This document shows positions 46,507 through 55,675 of a stretch of DNA of 64,000 nt, in pieces (position 1 is the first letter of the stretch; each line of letters begins with the position of its first letter). The position numbers were made by a program, and so were the translations under genes. The notes under the pieces were generated by a model. It saw only the letters and a list, made by a program, of their open reading frames with translations. It had not been told where the DNA came from and searched no databases. The stretch comes from Leptospira terpstrae serovar Hualin str. LT 11-33 = ATCC 700639. GTDB lineage: Bacteria > Spirochaetota > Leptospiria > Leptospirales > Leptospiraceae. The stretch spans positions 62,001 to 126,000 of the forward strand of contig NZ_AOGW02000009.1 of assembly GCF_000332495.1 (NCBI RefSeq), in the 5' to 3' direction.

Positions 46507-48018
46507 CTACCCTCGTTTACGCATGATCATAATGGTAATGTCATCATAAACATCCATACCATCGATAAAGTCATATATTTCTTTAAAGATGGCATCTAAG
46601 ATAGCATCCGTTGTTTCGAGTTCTATATGTCTTTCGAGTGATTCGATTAATCGGTCAGATCCAAATCGTTCTCTTTTTTGATTTTCGGCTTCTGTTGCTC
46701 CATCAGTATACAAAAGAATAACGTCGTTTTGTTGGAGAGTGATTTGTTTTTCATGAATGAATTCGTCAATAGATTCTGTCAAACCAACTAACATACCATT
46801 ATCGATTGTATCTATAATTTCTGTTTTTTTCAGGGAATGGCGATAGACCATAATGGTTTCGTGTTGTCCTACGGTGGTAAATATACCATTTTTATATGAA
46901 AATAAAGACAAGGTAAGATTACGTATGTCATTCATTCGTACATGAATATTTGAAAATAAAATAGAGTTAATGGATCGAAGAGACTCACGTAAAGAGATTA
47001 CTTTTGAACGTAAAGTTGTGATAAAAGCAGATTGTGTCATAAGCATCACAACTCCAGATGCAAGACCATGATCTGTTACATCTCCTATGGCAATGTAGAC
47101 TGTTCCATCTTCATGATGGACCACATCGTAATAGTCTCCACCCACTTCATTTGCTGCGTCCATTCTTGCAGAAATTTCTAATTCTTGGATTTCTTTTAAT
47201 TCTTCATTGCGAGGAAGTACCATGGCTTGAATTTGCCTTGCTACTTCCAATTCCATACCGAGATGCATATTTTCTTCTAAGATGGCTTGTTTTTCTGCAT
47301 TAAAAATTAAATCAGCTTGTTCATGAGTTGTGCGAGATGTATTGCGGATTGCATAGAGTATCAATCCTCCTGTTACTATCATGTATAGGAGGATGAGAAA
47401 AATTCCCATAGGTACTGCACTGACTAAAAAGAATGTGCTGTTTTCTTCTAGGTAGTTTGGTTTGAGATAAGAAGATAATTCGATGAGTTTTGTATTCAAA
47501 TCGGACATCTCTGGATAGAAGTAAATGGTTAAAAATGCATACTCTACAATAAGGACTGTAACTGCAAAAATGATTGCCTTAGTATTATTGCGTATCGAAG
47601 CGAGTGCGATCAAAATAAAAAACACATAGATCATTGGAGCTGCATACACAAGGCTCGGGTTTTTTTGTGCTTGTGCAGTATACCCAATAACGAAAGTTAG
47701 CAGGGATATTTCTAAAAAGGAAGAAAGAAATTTAAATACATTGAGGTATTTACCAGATTTCCTTAATGAATAGAGTACAATAAAGTTATAACAGAGTAGA
47801 ATTAAGATGGAGGAAATTTGGTAATAGAACTCAACAAGAGGACGGCCAGAAAGCATTCCCAAAGTCGAAAAAATAAATATCATTCCGAGGAAGAAGAATC
47901 GGAACTTGGTCGCAAAAGTTTCTGCACGAAATTCCCCTTGATAGGCTATTTCGTTCAGTTGTTTCTTGTAATAGTCAGATAGGACGAATCGATTTACGTT
48001 GGCGGGAGATTGTGGCAT
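46507..48018 (-). CDS. Membrane SpoIIE-type serine phosphatase
   Basis: 503 residues: an N-terminal membrane domain with six or seven TM segments (about 40-230), a helical linker (NAEKQAILEENMHLGMELE), and a PP2C-like SpoIIE phosphatase domain. Metal-binding signatures are intact: NEVGGDYYDV, AIGDVTDHGLASG, YTDGATEAEN and YDDITIMI. It should dephosphorylate a STAS antagonist after a membrane or extracellular signal. The 7TM-like region may sense a ligand; none is obvious. Upstream is 193 bp without a gene. Confidence 0.9.
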   Translation of the reverse strand: MPQSPANVNRFVLSDYYKKQLNEIAYQGEFRAETFATKFRFFFLGMIFIFSTLGMLSGRPLVEFYYQISSILILLCYNFIVLYSLRKSGKYLNVFKFLSSFLEISLLTFVIGYTAQAQKNPSLVYAAPMIYVFFILIALASIRNNTKAIIFAVTVLIVEYAFLTIYFYPEMSDLNTKLIELSSYLKPNYLEENSTFFLVSAVPMGIFLILLYMIVTGGLILYAIRNTSRTTHEQADLIFNAEKQAILEENMHLGMELEVARQIQAMVLPRNEELKEIQELEISARMDAANEVGGDYYDVVHHEDGTVYIAIGDVTDHGLASGVVMLMTQSAFITTLRSKVISLRESLRSINSILFSNIHVRMNDIRNLTLSLFSYKNGIFTTVGQHETIMVYRHSLKKTEIIDTIDNGMLVGLTESIDEFIHEKQITLQQNDVILLYTDGATEAENQKRERFGSDRLIESLERHIELETTDAILDAIFKEIYDFIDGMDVYDDITIMIMRKRG

Positions 48019-48211
48019 AGAGTGAAGGTTTCTTTCTTTTGATTTTGTGTAGGAGAATGAGGAAAATTATTTTTAACTTCATATATTTTGCTTAAATTGC
48101 AAATGATTTTTTATAATTTGAGGAGATGGAATGAAACTTCCCGCTTCTTGTTCGAATTTAGTATGAAGTTCGATAGGAACGGATGTAGAAGTAGAGGCTT
48201 GAATTTGTGGT

Positions 48212-48559
48212 TTAGGAAATTTCCAAAACCACTTGGTCCCAAAGTTTTTTGAAATTGGATAGAGATTTTGACTGCCAAGAAACGTTGAGGGAACCTTGGA
48301 TTTTGATTTGGCAAGCTGCACTTTTTCTTGAATCAATAATAAACATGGATAGGGTTGTGATCCCCGAGCTGTTTACAAATTGTAAATCTCGAAAGTCCAA
48401 GGTTAACAGAGACCCTTGGCAAAGTTTGGCTGCGTCTCTTAAAAATATTTTTATGGGTTCATAAGCGGGTAAGTTCTGTAATCTTATAGAACCTGTGAAT
48501 TTGACAGTCTTAGTGGCTTCGTCGTATTTTATATTGTAATCTAAGTCTTTGATTTCCAT
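48212..48559 (-). CDS. STAS-like regulator (slr1659 superfamily type)
   Basis: 115 residues with LLTLDFRDLQFVNSSGITTLSMFI, a STAS-like core in which NSSG occupies the phosphoserine site. It pairs with the HATPase gene just upstream (13 bp gap), the usual antagonist/kinase organisation. The slr1659/slr1658 naming follows a known family pair; the match is by pattern only. Confidence 0.82.
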   Translation of the reverse strand: MEIKDLDYNIKYDEATKTVKFTGSIRLQNLPAYEPIKIFLRDAAKLCQGSLLTLDFRDLQFVNSSGITTLSMFIIDSRKSAACQIKIQGSLNVSWQSKSLSNFKKLWDQVVLEIS

Positions 48560-48572
48560 GAAGCTTCGCCTA

Positions 48573-49187
48573 TTATATCTCTTCTACGTTGATAATTGCT
48601 CTTACCGTGATTTCATGAGTATCGGCATCGATCTCGTTGAAACTATAACCAAAACGGACGGGGTAGTCTTTTAATATCATCAGTAGTCCTAAACCAGACT
48701 GAGTATCACCGTCTACCTTGGTTTCGAGTGTAGAAAAATACATCTCCTCCACGTTCTCCGACAAGAGTTTGTTTACAAAAAGCTCAAAACTATCTCGTAA
48801 GGTTTTTGACGCCACATTTAAAACATCAATTCTTAAAAGATTTCCGTATTGTTTCAATTCTACGTTAATTTTTCCTTCCATAGCCTTCGAAAACTTGGAA
48901 GCATTTTCCAAAAGTTCGTTAATGATTGTGGAAAGGGCGTTGGCTTTGGTTTCGCTAGCTTCGTAACAATAAGAATAAAATCCTGCAACAAAATTTGCAG
49001 TGAGGCCACATCGGCTCCAATACGAAGTCATGTCGATTGGTTGGAAGATCAATCGGAGTTGGCCATCAGGAGGTAAATTTTCTGAAATGAAATTGTATTC
49101 CCCGATAACGATGGGTGCTTTTTGATTCAATTTTGCCTCCGATTTATTTTTGGCATAATGGCGTTTAGAGTTTGTAATACTTGCCAT
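48573..49187 (-). CDS. HATPase regulator (slr1658 superfamily type)
   Basis: 204 residues. N box TIINELLENASKFSK and G box SGLGLLMILKDYP mark a GHKL ATPase. The N-terminal extension to about residue 40 is basic. It heads an apparent operon with the STAS-like gene, and is a probable partner-switching kinase; its target sigma factor is not in the window. Confidence 0.84.
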   Translation of the reverse strand: MASITNSKRHYAKNKSEAKLNQKAPIVIGEYNFISENLPPDGQLRLIFQPIDMTSYWSRCGLTANFVAGFYSYCYEASETKANALSTIINELLENASKFSKAMEGKINVELKQYGNLLRIDVLNVASKTLRDSFELFVNKLLSENVEEMYFSTLETKVDGDTQSGLGLLMILKDYPVRFGYSFNEIDADTHEITVRAIINVEEI

Positions 49188-49356
49188 CTCCTAAACCCGA
49201 GCTTGGTTTTCGCTCAAAGTGGATCCGCACCGAGAAGTAGTTCTAAAAAAGAACTTTTTTTTAGAAATCGGTCAACTGAAATACAGGTCGGTTTTTTCTG
49301 TTTTTTTTAGTAGAACTTCGAAGGAAGGTTGGAATTGACATAATGGCCGGACGGGC

Positions 49357-50220
49357 TCATTGGATTTCGCGTGCCACCACTCCGTCAATATCGCTTCCAT
49401 TATAACTTCCAGGAGGCCATGGAAACTGAATTCCCGTGTTGGGATTATTTACGTTGGCAGCAGAAGTAATTTTTAAGAATTTAAATCCAGTTGTTTTGAT
49501 GTTGTTGGCAACTGTGTTATCGCAACCAGTGTCATTTGGATCATTGGGATCTAGGTCTTCTAAATCAAAACCATCACCGCCACCTAACAAAAAAGATCCG
49601 CCGGTATTGATGAATAAATCTTCGTTTGTGTATGGTTTTGTAGTCATGTTATAATACACAGGTCTTAAGCCACCAAATCGTAACCAACTACTCATCAGAT
49701 TGACATTGGCACCCGTATAACTAGGATTAAATCCGCAGTAGTTAGTGTTATCGATTGATACTTGGATGACAGATGGATCCATCGCGTAAGTATTAGTGTC
49801 GTCGGAGATACGAAAGCTATTATCATAAATGATGAAGTCAATACTATCGGCCACATTTTTGACTGTCCGCCCACCCCAACTGAGAATCATAGTAGCACCT
49901 GCACCTGTTATGTCTAGTGCGTAGACATCCAAAGATCCCACAAGTTCACCAGCACCACATACTCCATTCACAGCTTTATTGGGATCAGAAAATCCGGATA
50001 CATTGGCACTAGCGCTCACAACAGTTGTTGCAAGATAGATATCTGCAGGTAGCGGTGATTTGGGACAGAAACTGGCACTTGACGCTGCATTCAGTAAAGG
50101 CAATAAGGCGGCAAGATTCTCATCCGCTGTACCGGAAGGAGATTTTTTGCAGAAAGAGAATGATACAAAAAACATCAGAAACAAAGGACATAATGTTTTA
50201 TTTTTTAATAGTTTTTGCAT
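49357..50220 (-). CDS. Surface-type lipoprotein, second gene of the B12-riboswitch operon
   Basis: 287 residues from the ATG at 50220 (GGGAG 5 nt upstream; the in-frame TTG 12 nt before is rejected). The signal peptide ends FFVSFSFC, a lipobox-like Cys, giving a lipoprotein. The mature sequence has a beta-sandwich pattern: LDVYALDITGAGATMILSWG, DSIDFIIYDNSFRISDD and QVSIDNTNYCGF. I find this similar to the calcium/cobalamin-linked surface proteins near BtuG-like proteins in Bacteroidetes (GPGxDFxVFENxF ... VEVSxDGxxF), but this is by memory. The asparagine/aspartate-rich C-terminus (FDLEDLDPNDPNDTGCD) may bind calcium. Confidence 0.75.
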   Translation of the reverse strand: MQKLLKNKTLCPLFLMFFVSFSFCKKSPSGTADENLAALLPLLNAASSASFCPKSPLPADIYLATTVVSASANVSGFSDPNKAVNGVCGAGELVGSLDVYALDITGAGATMILSWGGRTVKNVADSIDFIIYDNSFRISDDTNTYAMDPSVIQVSIDNTNYCGFNPSYTGANVNLMSSWLRFGGLRPVYYNMTTKPYTNEDLFINTGGSFLLGGGDGFDLEDLDPNDPNDTGCDNTVANNIKTTGFKFLKITSAANVNNPNTGIQFPWPPGSYNGSDIDGVVAREIQ

Positions 50221-50248
50221 CACATCTCCCAAGTTAAGAAACTATTTT

Positions 50249-50878
50249 TTAAAGTCCAGTCCAAGTTGAGTTTTCAGTTCTTGAAAGTGCTCTACTGAAT
50301 GTAAATCCACCACAACCATTCGTTGCATAATTGACTGAGTTACTAGTTACTGTACTTGCTTGTACTTCAGCAAGTGTTGCCTTTCCAGAAACTGCTTCAC
50401 AAAAATAGAAACATTTTGAGGCTCCAAGCTCACATCCAGAAGTGGTGACAGGTGTATAATCTATTCTTCCAAAAGTAGAATTGGCAAAGTTGTTTCCACC
50501 GGGTGTGTTTTGGTAGTAAAGTCTACGAGTTGCCTTGTCAAAGGAAAGAATTCTATAAGTTGTATCGCCACCACCAAAGTAGTTTGCGTTGGAATTAAAT
50601 CCAGAAATGATACTTCCTGAACCATCTGGATTAGTGGCAATGATTAGTCGTCCATTCGGAGTGCCTGTCATTTGTCCACTGGCATTGTAAGTATAACCTG
50701 CGTTCCACTGCCCATTGTAATCCAATAAAAAAGAAGTTGAAGCTGCACTTCCAGCAAGTAAACCAACGAGTAGGTTGTTATTCGCATCGGATTCAGAAAC
50801 TTGTTTTTCTGTTTGGCATGCGATGATTTGTGTTAATAAAACCAAAGAAAGGATTGTTGTTTTGATTGTTCTAGTCAT
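50249..50878 (-). CDS. Lipoprotein, first gene of the B12-riboswitch operon
   Basis: 209 residues. Signal peptide ending LLTQIIAC (lipobox, Cys21). The mature part is Ser/Thr/Asn/Gly-rich and beta-like with cysteines CELGASKCFYFC and another in ATNGCGGF, likely disulfides. No recognised domain. AGGAG lies 6 nt before the ATG. The cobalamin riboswitch lies about 200 nt upstream on the same strand, so expression should be reduced when cobalamin is abundant. The following lipoprotein gene begins 28 bp after its stop. Proposed role in cobalamin capture is inferred from the riboswitch only. Confidence 0.78.
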   Translation of the reverse strand: MTRTIKTTILSLVLLTQIIACQTEKQVSESDANNNLLVGLLAGSAASTSFLLDYNGQWNAGYTYNASGQMTGTPNGRLIIATNPDGSGSIISGFNSNANYFGGGDTTYRILSFDKATRRLYYQNTPGGNNFANSTFGRIDYTPVTTSGCELGASKCFYFCEAVSGKATLAEVQASTVTSNSVNYATNGCGGFTFSRALSRTENSTWTGL

Positions 50879-50989
50879 AGAAGTCTCCTAAATGTTTTGA
50901 ATTTAGGGGAACTCCGATTCAATGATAAACAAACTATTGTTAGTTTTTTAGAAGGGTATCCTAAAATACAAGTTTTGTTTGCGATTGTT

Positions 50990-51185
50990 TCGGGTGCCCC
51001 GATGCCTTCGGGGCCCCTGTTCCCAAATGGTGGACATTTGGATGCAGTTTGTAAAGTTCCTTAACCACGAGGTAAACTTTACGGGGAAGATCTGGCTCAC
51101 CAAACTTTGATTTGGATTACAGTTGCGGGTCAGCACAGGAATTACACCTGTTTCCTCCCTAAAGGTAATTTCCAGGTTTTCGTAA
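50990..51185 (-). ncRNA. Cobalamin riboswitch (compact)
   Basis: On the minus strand GGGAGGAAACAGGTG (51159-51145), TAATTCC then GACCCGCAACTGTAA (ending 51117) match the conserved cobalamin aptamer core (GGGAA-N-GGTG-AA-TCC and CCCGCaACTGT). GTGAGCCAGATC (51100-51089) fits the B12 box AGYCMG. Only about 18 nt separate core and box, so the P7-side arms are short. Downstream hairpins include GTAAAGTT/AACTTTAC (51082-51051), CCAAATG/CATTTGG (51041-51023) and GCCCCGA/TCGGGGC (51014-50996); one may be the expression platform or the L13 loop partner. Closest downstream gene is the lipoprotein gene starting at 50878. Confidence 0.82.
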
Positions 51186-51335
51186 ACGAAGGAATTGTCA
51201 AATTTTAAAGCTGGGCTTAGCTAAGAAGAAAGTTTAATTTGAAACAGAAATGACTCGGAATTGTAGCGAAAATCTACTGTAAACTTTTGCAACCAAACTG
51301 GATTTTAGGGCACTTACAAAATAAGAGGAAAAGTT

Positions 51336-52094
51336 ATGTTTTATTATGTGGGAAGATCCATCGGATTTGTGCTTATGTGGATAGTGGTGAAACCAATGCG
51401 TTTGAAGTATGGAAACAAAAAAGTTGAAATTCAAAACGACCATATTTTGCGTAAGTTAAACGGTCGATCCATAATCCTTATTTCGAACCATATCAAACCT
51501 AGAAATAAATTTTTAAAAGCAATTACTATGCCATATGATGCATTTGTGATTCGTGGAGTTCTCAAACGATACGGAATTTATACAACGGCACTTACAAGTT
51601 ATGATTCTGGAATTCCTAATAAAGGGAAAAAAAGAAAATGGTTATACAGAAAAGAGCAAATGGTCAAAGGAATTGTAAAGTCAATTGACTTGATTCCGTT
51701 GAATCGAAGTGAATCGGATCCAGCTACCATCAAAGATTTTAAAAGAAGAATTGGGCGCGGAAATTTAGGGATTGGAATTTTTCCAGAAGGAACTTGGTAT
51801 CGTGGATTTCGAAAGAGTAGAAAATTATATCCTGGTATGGTAGTTCTTAGTAAACGATACAATCTACCAATCATTCCTTTGTATTTAGATGCTTACAATT
51901 TAAATAAACCTATTCGAATGTCAGTTGGGAATCCCATTTGGGAAGTGACCGATGCACCAGAAACAATCAATTATGTTCGTAGTGAACTCATTCGATTGAA
52001 AGACAAAGGAACTTCTATTTCAGTTTCAAGCGAAGTGGAAGGAAGTTTGGATATGGATGATGATGGACTTGAAGTCTCACCAAGTATCAGTTAG
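51336..52094 (+). CDS. PlsC-like 1-acylglycerol-3-phosphate acyltransferase with altered motif I
   Basis: 252 residues. Motif III FPEGT (149-153) and the following WYRGFRK, a central LDAYN and an N-terminal anchor near residues 5-20 place it in the LPLAT/PlsC family. Motif I, normally HX4D, reads NHIKPRN: His52 is followed at +5 by Asn57 in place of Asp. Either the enzyme uses a different acid, or it is altered in activity. AGAGG precedes the ATG by 7 nt. It diverges from the riboswitch region by about 150 bp. Confidence 0.82.
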   Translation: MFYYVGRSIGFVLMWIVVKPMRLKYGNKKVEIQNDHILRKLNGRSIILISNHIKPRNKFLKAITMPYDAFVIRGVLKRYGIYTTALTSYDSGIPNKGKKRKWLYRKEQMVKGIVKSIDLIPLNRSESDPATIKDFKRRIGRGNLGIGIFPEGTWYRGFRKSRKLYPGMVVLSKRYNLPIIPLYLDAYNLNKPIRMSVGNPIWEVTDAPETINYVRSELIRLKDKGTSISVSSEVEGSLDMDDDGLEVSPSIS

Positions 52095-52095
52095 T

Positions 52096-52713
52096 TTATT
52101 TTTTACTTAGTAGTTTTTGAAAATAGGAAATCCCTTCTTCAATGGGATTTCCGGAACCTTTCCTTTTGCGAAGCATTCCCGTCATATCCAAAACAATCAC
52201 TCCATACATCCAACTCCACATCATTCGAGCAATAGCAGGGTATTCATTTTTTGGATAGGGAATTTCTCCAGATTCAAAACCAATGCGCACTGTTTCTAAA
52301 AAGAAACGGTAACTTTTCGGAAGTTGAGGAAATGCTTTTCTATGTACTCCACCATAGTCTGTTACAAACATTACTTTGTGTAACTCTCGGTTGTTACTTG
52401 CGAAGTTAAAGTAGGAGCGCGCAATAGCAGCTAACTGTTGAAAGGCAGAGCCTGTTTCTACTTCTGCACTTGCTTTTTTGAGCATGGAGAGTAGTTCGTC
52501 CTCACCTGATTTGATCAAATCTTGGACTAAGTCAATTTGGCTCTCATAATAGGAATAGGGACTTGCGACACTACAACCCAATCGGTTGGCGATTTTTCGC
52601 ATAGAGAGACCTTCCAATCCTTCTTCTTTTAAAATTAAAAGTGAAACGTTTCTAATTTCCTCGCGAGAGAGGCTATTACGAATCCGTCTTTGTTTGTTTG
52701 AAGCTTCCAACAT
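52096..52713 (-). CDS. TetR/AcrR family regulator
   Basis: 205 residues: N-terminal HTH (RKIANRLGCSVASPYSYYES) and a helical ligand-binding C-terminal domain. It lies 60 bp downstream of the porin gene in the same orientation and may be cotranscribed with the bicarbonate locus; the target is unknown. Its stop almost touches the convergent PlsC gene. Confidence 0.88.
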   Translation of the reverse strand: MLEASNKQRRIRNSLSREEIRNVSLLILKEEGLEGLSMRKIANRLGCSVASPYSYYESQIDLVQDLIKSGEDELLSMLKKASAEVETGSAFQQLAAIARSYFNFASNNRELHKVMFVTDYGGVHRKAFPQLPKSYRFFLETVRIGFESGEIPYPKNEYPAIARMMWSWMYGVIVLDMTGMLRKRKGSGNPIEEGISYFQKLLSKK

Positions 52714-52773
52714 GGATTTGAATCTGTCTGACCTCCATATTATTCAAATCCATACAAAAATCGAACGTTTTTC

Positions 52774-54612
52774 TTAAAAAGCAGCGTTGATTTGGGCGTA
52801 GGCCATAAAAGCATCTTTTGCCAGTTGGTTTTTACCTTGTAGGTAGTTTTGGTTCCATTCAAAGGATTGAGTGGTGGTATTGTATTGGATTTTGCTATTT
52901 CGATAATTACGAATGGAATCACCTGCACTCAAATATCCAAATCCCATCCACAATGAAACAAAATCATTGATTTGCCCATGCCAAGTTAAGTCCACTTCTG
53001 TATAAATTCGTTTCCCCAGTGCATATGGTGAAGAATAAGAATTGTTAGAATAGTTTTCTGTACTTCCTTTGTCTGCCGATACAGGATAGGGATTTTTTTC
53101 ACCTAGAGAACTTGTGGAGTTGGCGGCACCACTGATAGCATACCATGCATCATGTTTTTCTGCTTTGTCGTTTTGAAAGTAGGTGACTTGAAATTCACCA
53201 AAGGATTCTGTTTGGTAGGTGATACTTACTGACTTAGAATATAAATTCTGTGCATTGATATTTTCCGAGATTCCTGCCACACTGTTAAAATAGGGGATCA
53301 CTCCAAATCTTGGATTGGCTAGAGTTTGGAATGTGGATACAGAAGCATCTGCTCTATTTTTGTCACCAGAGGCATACAATACCTGACCACCTAATCTAAG
53401 TTTTTTGAAGAAAGTATATCCCGTTTGGAAAACATGCATTTGGCCTGTATACTTTTCTCTTTCTGTTCTCGAGTTATCATATTCATTTGGAAGATACTCT
53501 TTTAGATAAGGATCTTGGATCCGTCTCCCACTGGTCCCCGTTTGGAAAGCAGATTCCCATGTGAAATCCCATGCCTTCCCTTCAGGAAGAAAGTTACCTT
53601 TGGTTCTGTTGGTAAGACGAAATCCTGTGGTGATTAAGTTTTGATTTTGTCTACTCCGGTTGGCAGCAAGTGGGTCATCATTAGAAGACTCAGGCAAACC
53701 AGTGACAGGATTTATAGGATTTTTTTTCCATTTACGAACCACACCCAAACTGTATAGATCTAAAGTAACCCAATCAGGAATAGTGACACTATTGTAAGTT
53801 CCTAGTAAAGTTGTGTCTGTCCCTGTTGCTGCGGAATTAAGTTTTGGATCGTTAGCTGATACAACTCCATTGGTACCACTTTGAGTCCAATAGGGCCTTG
53901 CCATTAAAAAGTGGATCTTAAAGTTGTCGTAGTTAAACATGAGCCTTGCCCCATCAAAGGAAAGTCCATTCACAGTCCAGTTTCCACCGCCTATCATTCG
54001 TTGGTCGCCGTAAGCCCAAATTTGTCGTCCTATTTGTAACTTAGAACGAAGTGGGAGCTGGTTTAGAGTTAAAAATGCTTCCCTAACTCCAGTTTGATTT
54101 AGAGATACTGCATTAGTTTGGTTTTTAGAGTAAATATCAGCCGTGTTGTTAAAAAAATTGGCACGAATGTCTCCAGAAGACGCGGGTGATTCACCTCCCC
54201 AAACACGAGCATCTTGGAGAGTTACTTTTGCTTGTATATAGGGGCTGGGATCAAAGATAAAATAAATTGATGATGTTTGAACAGTTCTATCAATATAACC
54301 TTTGTCAGATGCATTAAAGTCTAAATTGTATCTAGATTCTTGTCTTGGTCGTAAATACAAACCAAATCTTAAAACATCGTTTAACCAGAATTGTCCGGAA
54401 TTGGCAGAGTGTTTGGATAACTCGGGTTCAACAAACATGTGACGGTTGTATTCTGGATCAATTCCCTTCTCTTTCATAGAAGATACATATAGTTTAGGAA
54501 CTACTGCGGCCTCTTCAGAATTTTGTTGTTCTGTAGGTACTGCCATGGAAACTGTTAGCGGTAAAAATACCGCTAACAGTAGAAAATAGAAATAACCTTT
54601 TGAAATATACAT
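52774..54612 (-). CDS. Alginate-export-type outer-membrane beta-barrel (porin)
   Basis: 612 residues. A signal peptide (about 1-25) is followed by a long series of amphipathic beta strands ending in Phe (QINAAF), the usual C-terminal Phe of outer-membrane barrels. Segments RFGLYLRPRQESRYNLDF and QLPLRSKLQIGRQIWAYGDQ match the alginate export/AlgE-like porin family. It probably provides passive outer-membrane entry. AGGAG precedes the ATG. It starts 38 bp after sbtA, so the pair is probably an operon; the channel's solute is therefore suggested to be bicarbonate or another small anion, an inference. Confidence 0.85.
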   Translation of the reverse strand: MYISKGYFYFLLLAVFLPLTVSMAVPTEQQNSEEAAVVPKLYVSSMKEKGIDPEYNRHMFVEPELSKHSANSGQFWLNDVLRFGLYLRPRQESRYNLDFNASDKGYIDRTVQTSSIYFIFDPSPYIQAKVTLQDARVWGGESPASSGDIRANFFNNTADIYSKNQTNAVSLNQTGVREAFLTLNQLPLRSKLQIGRQIWAYGDQRMIGGGNWTVNGLSFDGARLMFNYDNFKIHFLMARPYWTQSGTNGVVSANDPKLNSAATGTDTTLLGTYNSVTIPDWVTLDLYSLGVVRKWKKNPINPVTGLPESSNDDPLAANRSRQNQNLITTGFRLTNRTKGNFLPEGKAWDFTWESAFQTGTSGRRIQDPYLKEYLPNEYDNSRTEREKYTGQMHVFQTGYTFFKKLRLGGQVLYASGDKNRADASVSTFQTLANPRFGVIPYFNSVAGISENINAQNLYSKSVSITYQTESFGEFQVTYFQNDKAEKHDAWYAISGAANSTSSLGEKNPYPVSADKGSTENYSNNSYSSPYALGKRIYTEVDLTWHGQINDFVSLWMGFGYLSAGDSIRNYRNSKIQYNTTTQSFEWNQNYLQGKNQLAKDAFMAYAQINAAF

Positions 54613-54650
54613 GATATATCTCCTTTTTCTTTAACGTGAGTATGCTTTAA

Positions 54651-55637
54651 CTATACGGTTCCTGTGATCACTTTCAGAATGTAAAAGTATAAAGGGATCC
54701 CGATGATGATGTTGATTGGAAATACAATCGATAAAGCAACGGTTAAGTAAATACTTGGATTTGCTTCTGGAATGGATTCCTTCATGGCGGCAGGCACAGC
54801 AATGTAAGAAGCTGAGGCACATAATACAACAAACATAAGGGCATCACCAATTGGCATTTGGATGATTTTAGTCAGTAGAATCGCAATGACTACGTTAATC
54901 AACATGATGATAAGCGCAGACCCTACGAGAAAAAAACCTACTTTCTTCAATTCACGCATTTGTCTTGCGGCATCGATTCCTTTATCTAATAGGAAGAAGG
55001 TGAGTAGTCCTTTGAAGATATCTTCAGTAAATGGTTTTGTTGTATTCCATCCAGATTCACCTGATAAATAACCAACAATCAAAGCTCCAATTAAAATATA
55101 AACGGACGAACTAAAGAAAGCTTCATGGAGTAATTGTTTCCATTGGATTTTTTCGTTTTGATTCCCGTTACTTTTCTTTTTGCCCAAACGATCGATGATT
55201 ACCGCAAGTACGATTGCTGGTGATTCCATAAGAGCCATTCCGGCCACAATAAAACCTTGGTATTCGTAACCGTAACTGTGTAAAAAGGCTCCGGCTGTCA
55301 CAAAAGTCACGGCACTGATGGATCCAAAACTTCCTGCAAGAGCCGCAGAATTCGCATGGTCCAACTTAGCTCTGAAGATGAAGTATGAGTAAATTGGAAC
55401 AAAACATGCCATGAACATACAGGCAATCAGAGTCAGTAGGTGTTCTTCTGCGAATGGGGACTTAAATAGCTCGTGGCCGCCTTTGAACCCAATGGAGAAT
55501 AAAAGATACAAAGAAAGGAACTTAGAGACCCCTTCCGTTATCCTTAGATCTGATTTAAAAAAAACGACTCCCATTCCTAAAAAGAAAAAGAGTACCGGTG
55601 GGTTTAAGATGTTGTTGAGTGCTGCGTGGAAATCCAT
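54651..55637 (-). CDS. sbtA: Sodium-dependent bicarbonate transporter (SbtA family)
   Basis: 328 residues, about ten TM segments. The opening NILNPPVLFFFLGMGVVFFK and central GSFGSISAVTFVTAG and ALMESPAIVLAVIIDRLG match the SbtA/DUF897 family, which imports bicarbonate with sodium. Slightly shorter than cyanobacterial SbtA. No SbtB (PII-like) regulator is adjacent, although the SulP transporter and AraC/7TM regulator are. Diverges from the AraC gene across the palindrome. Confidence 0.88.
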   Translation of the reverse strand: MDFHAALNNILNPPVLFFFLGMGVVFFKSDLRITEGVSKFLSLYLLFSIGFKGGHELFKSPFAEEHLLTLIACMFMACFVPIYSYFIFRAKLDHANSAALAGSFGSISAVTFVTAGAFLHSYGYEYQGFIVAGMALMESPAIVLAVIIDRLGKKKSNGNQNEKIQWKQLLHEAFFSSSVYILIGALIVGYLSGESGWNTTKPFTEDIFKGLLTFFLLDKGIDAARQMRELKKVGFFLVGSALIIMLINVVIAILLTKIIQMPIGDALMFVVLCASASYIAVPAAMKESIPEANPSIYLTVALSIVFPINIIIGIPLYFYILKVITGTV

Positions 55638-55675
55638 AATTTCTACCCTCTTGCTGTCATCATTTTAGACACCTG

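Noticed and set aside
48079..48336. Minus-strand frame overlapping the STAS-like gene 3' end
   Set aside because: Out of frame with the STAS gene, low complexity and no ribosome site; the STAS frame has clear family motifs.
51190..51205. TTGACA-like -35 upstream of the riboswitch
   Set aside because: No matching -10 at 16-18 bp, so I do not call a promoter.
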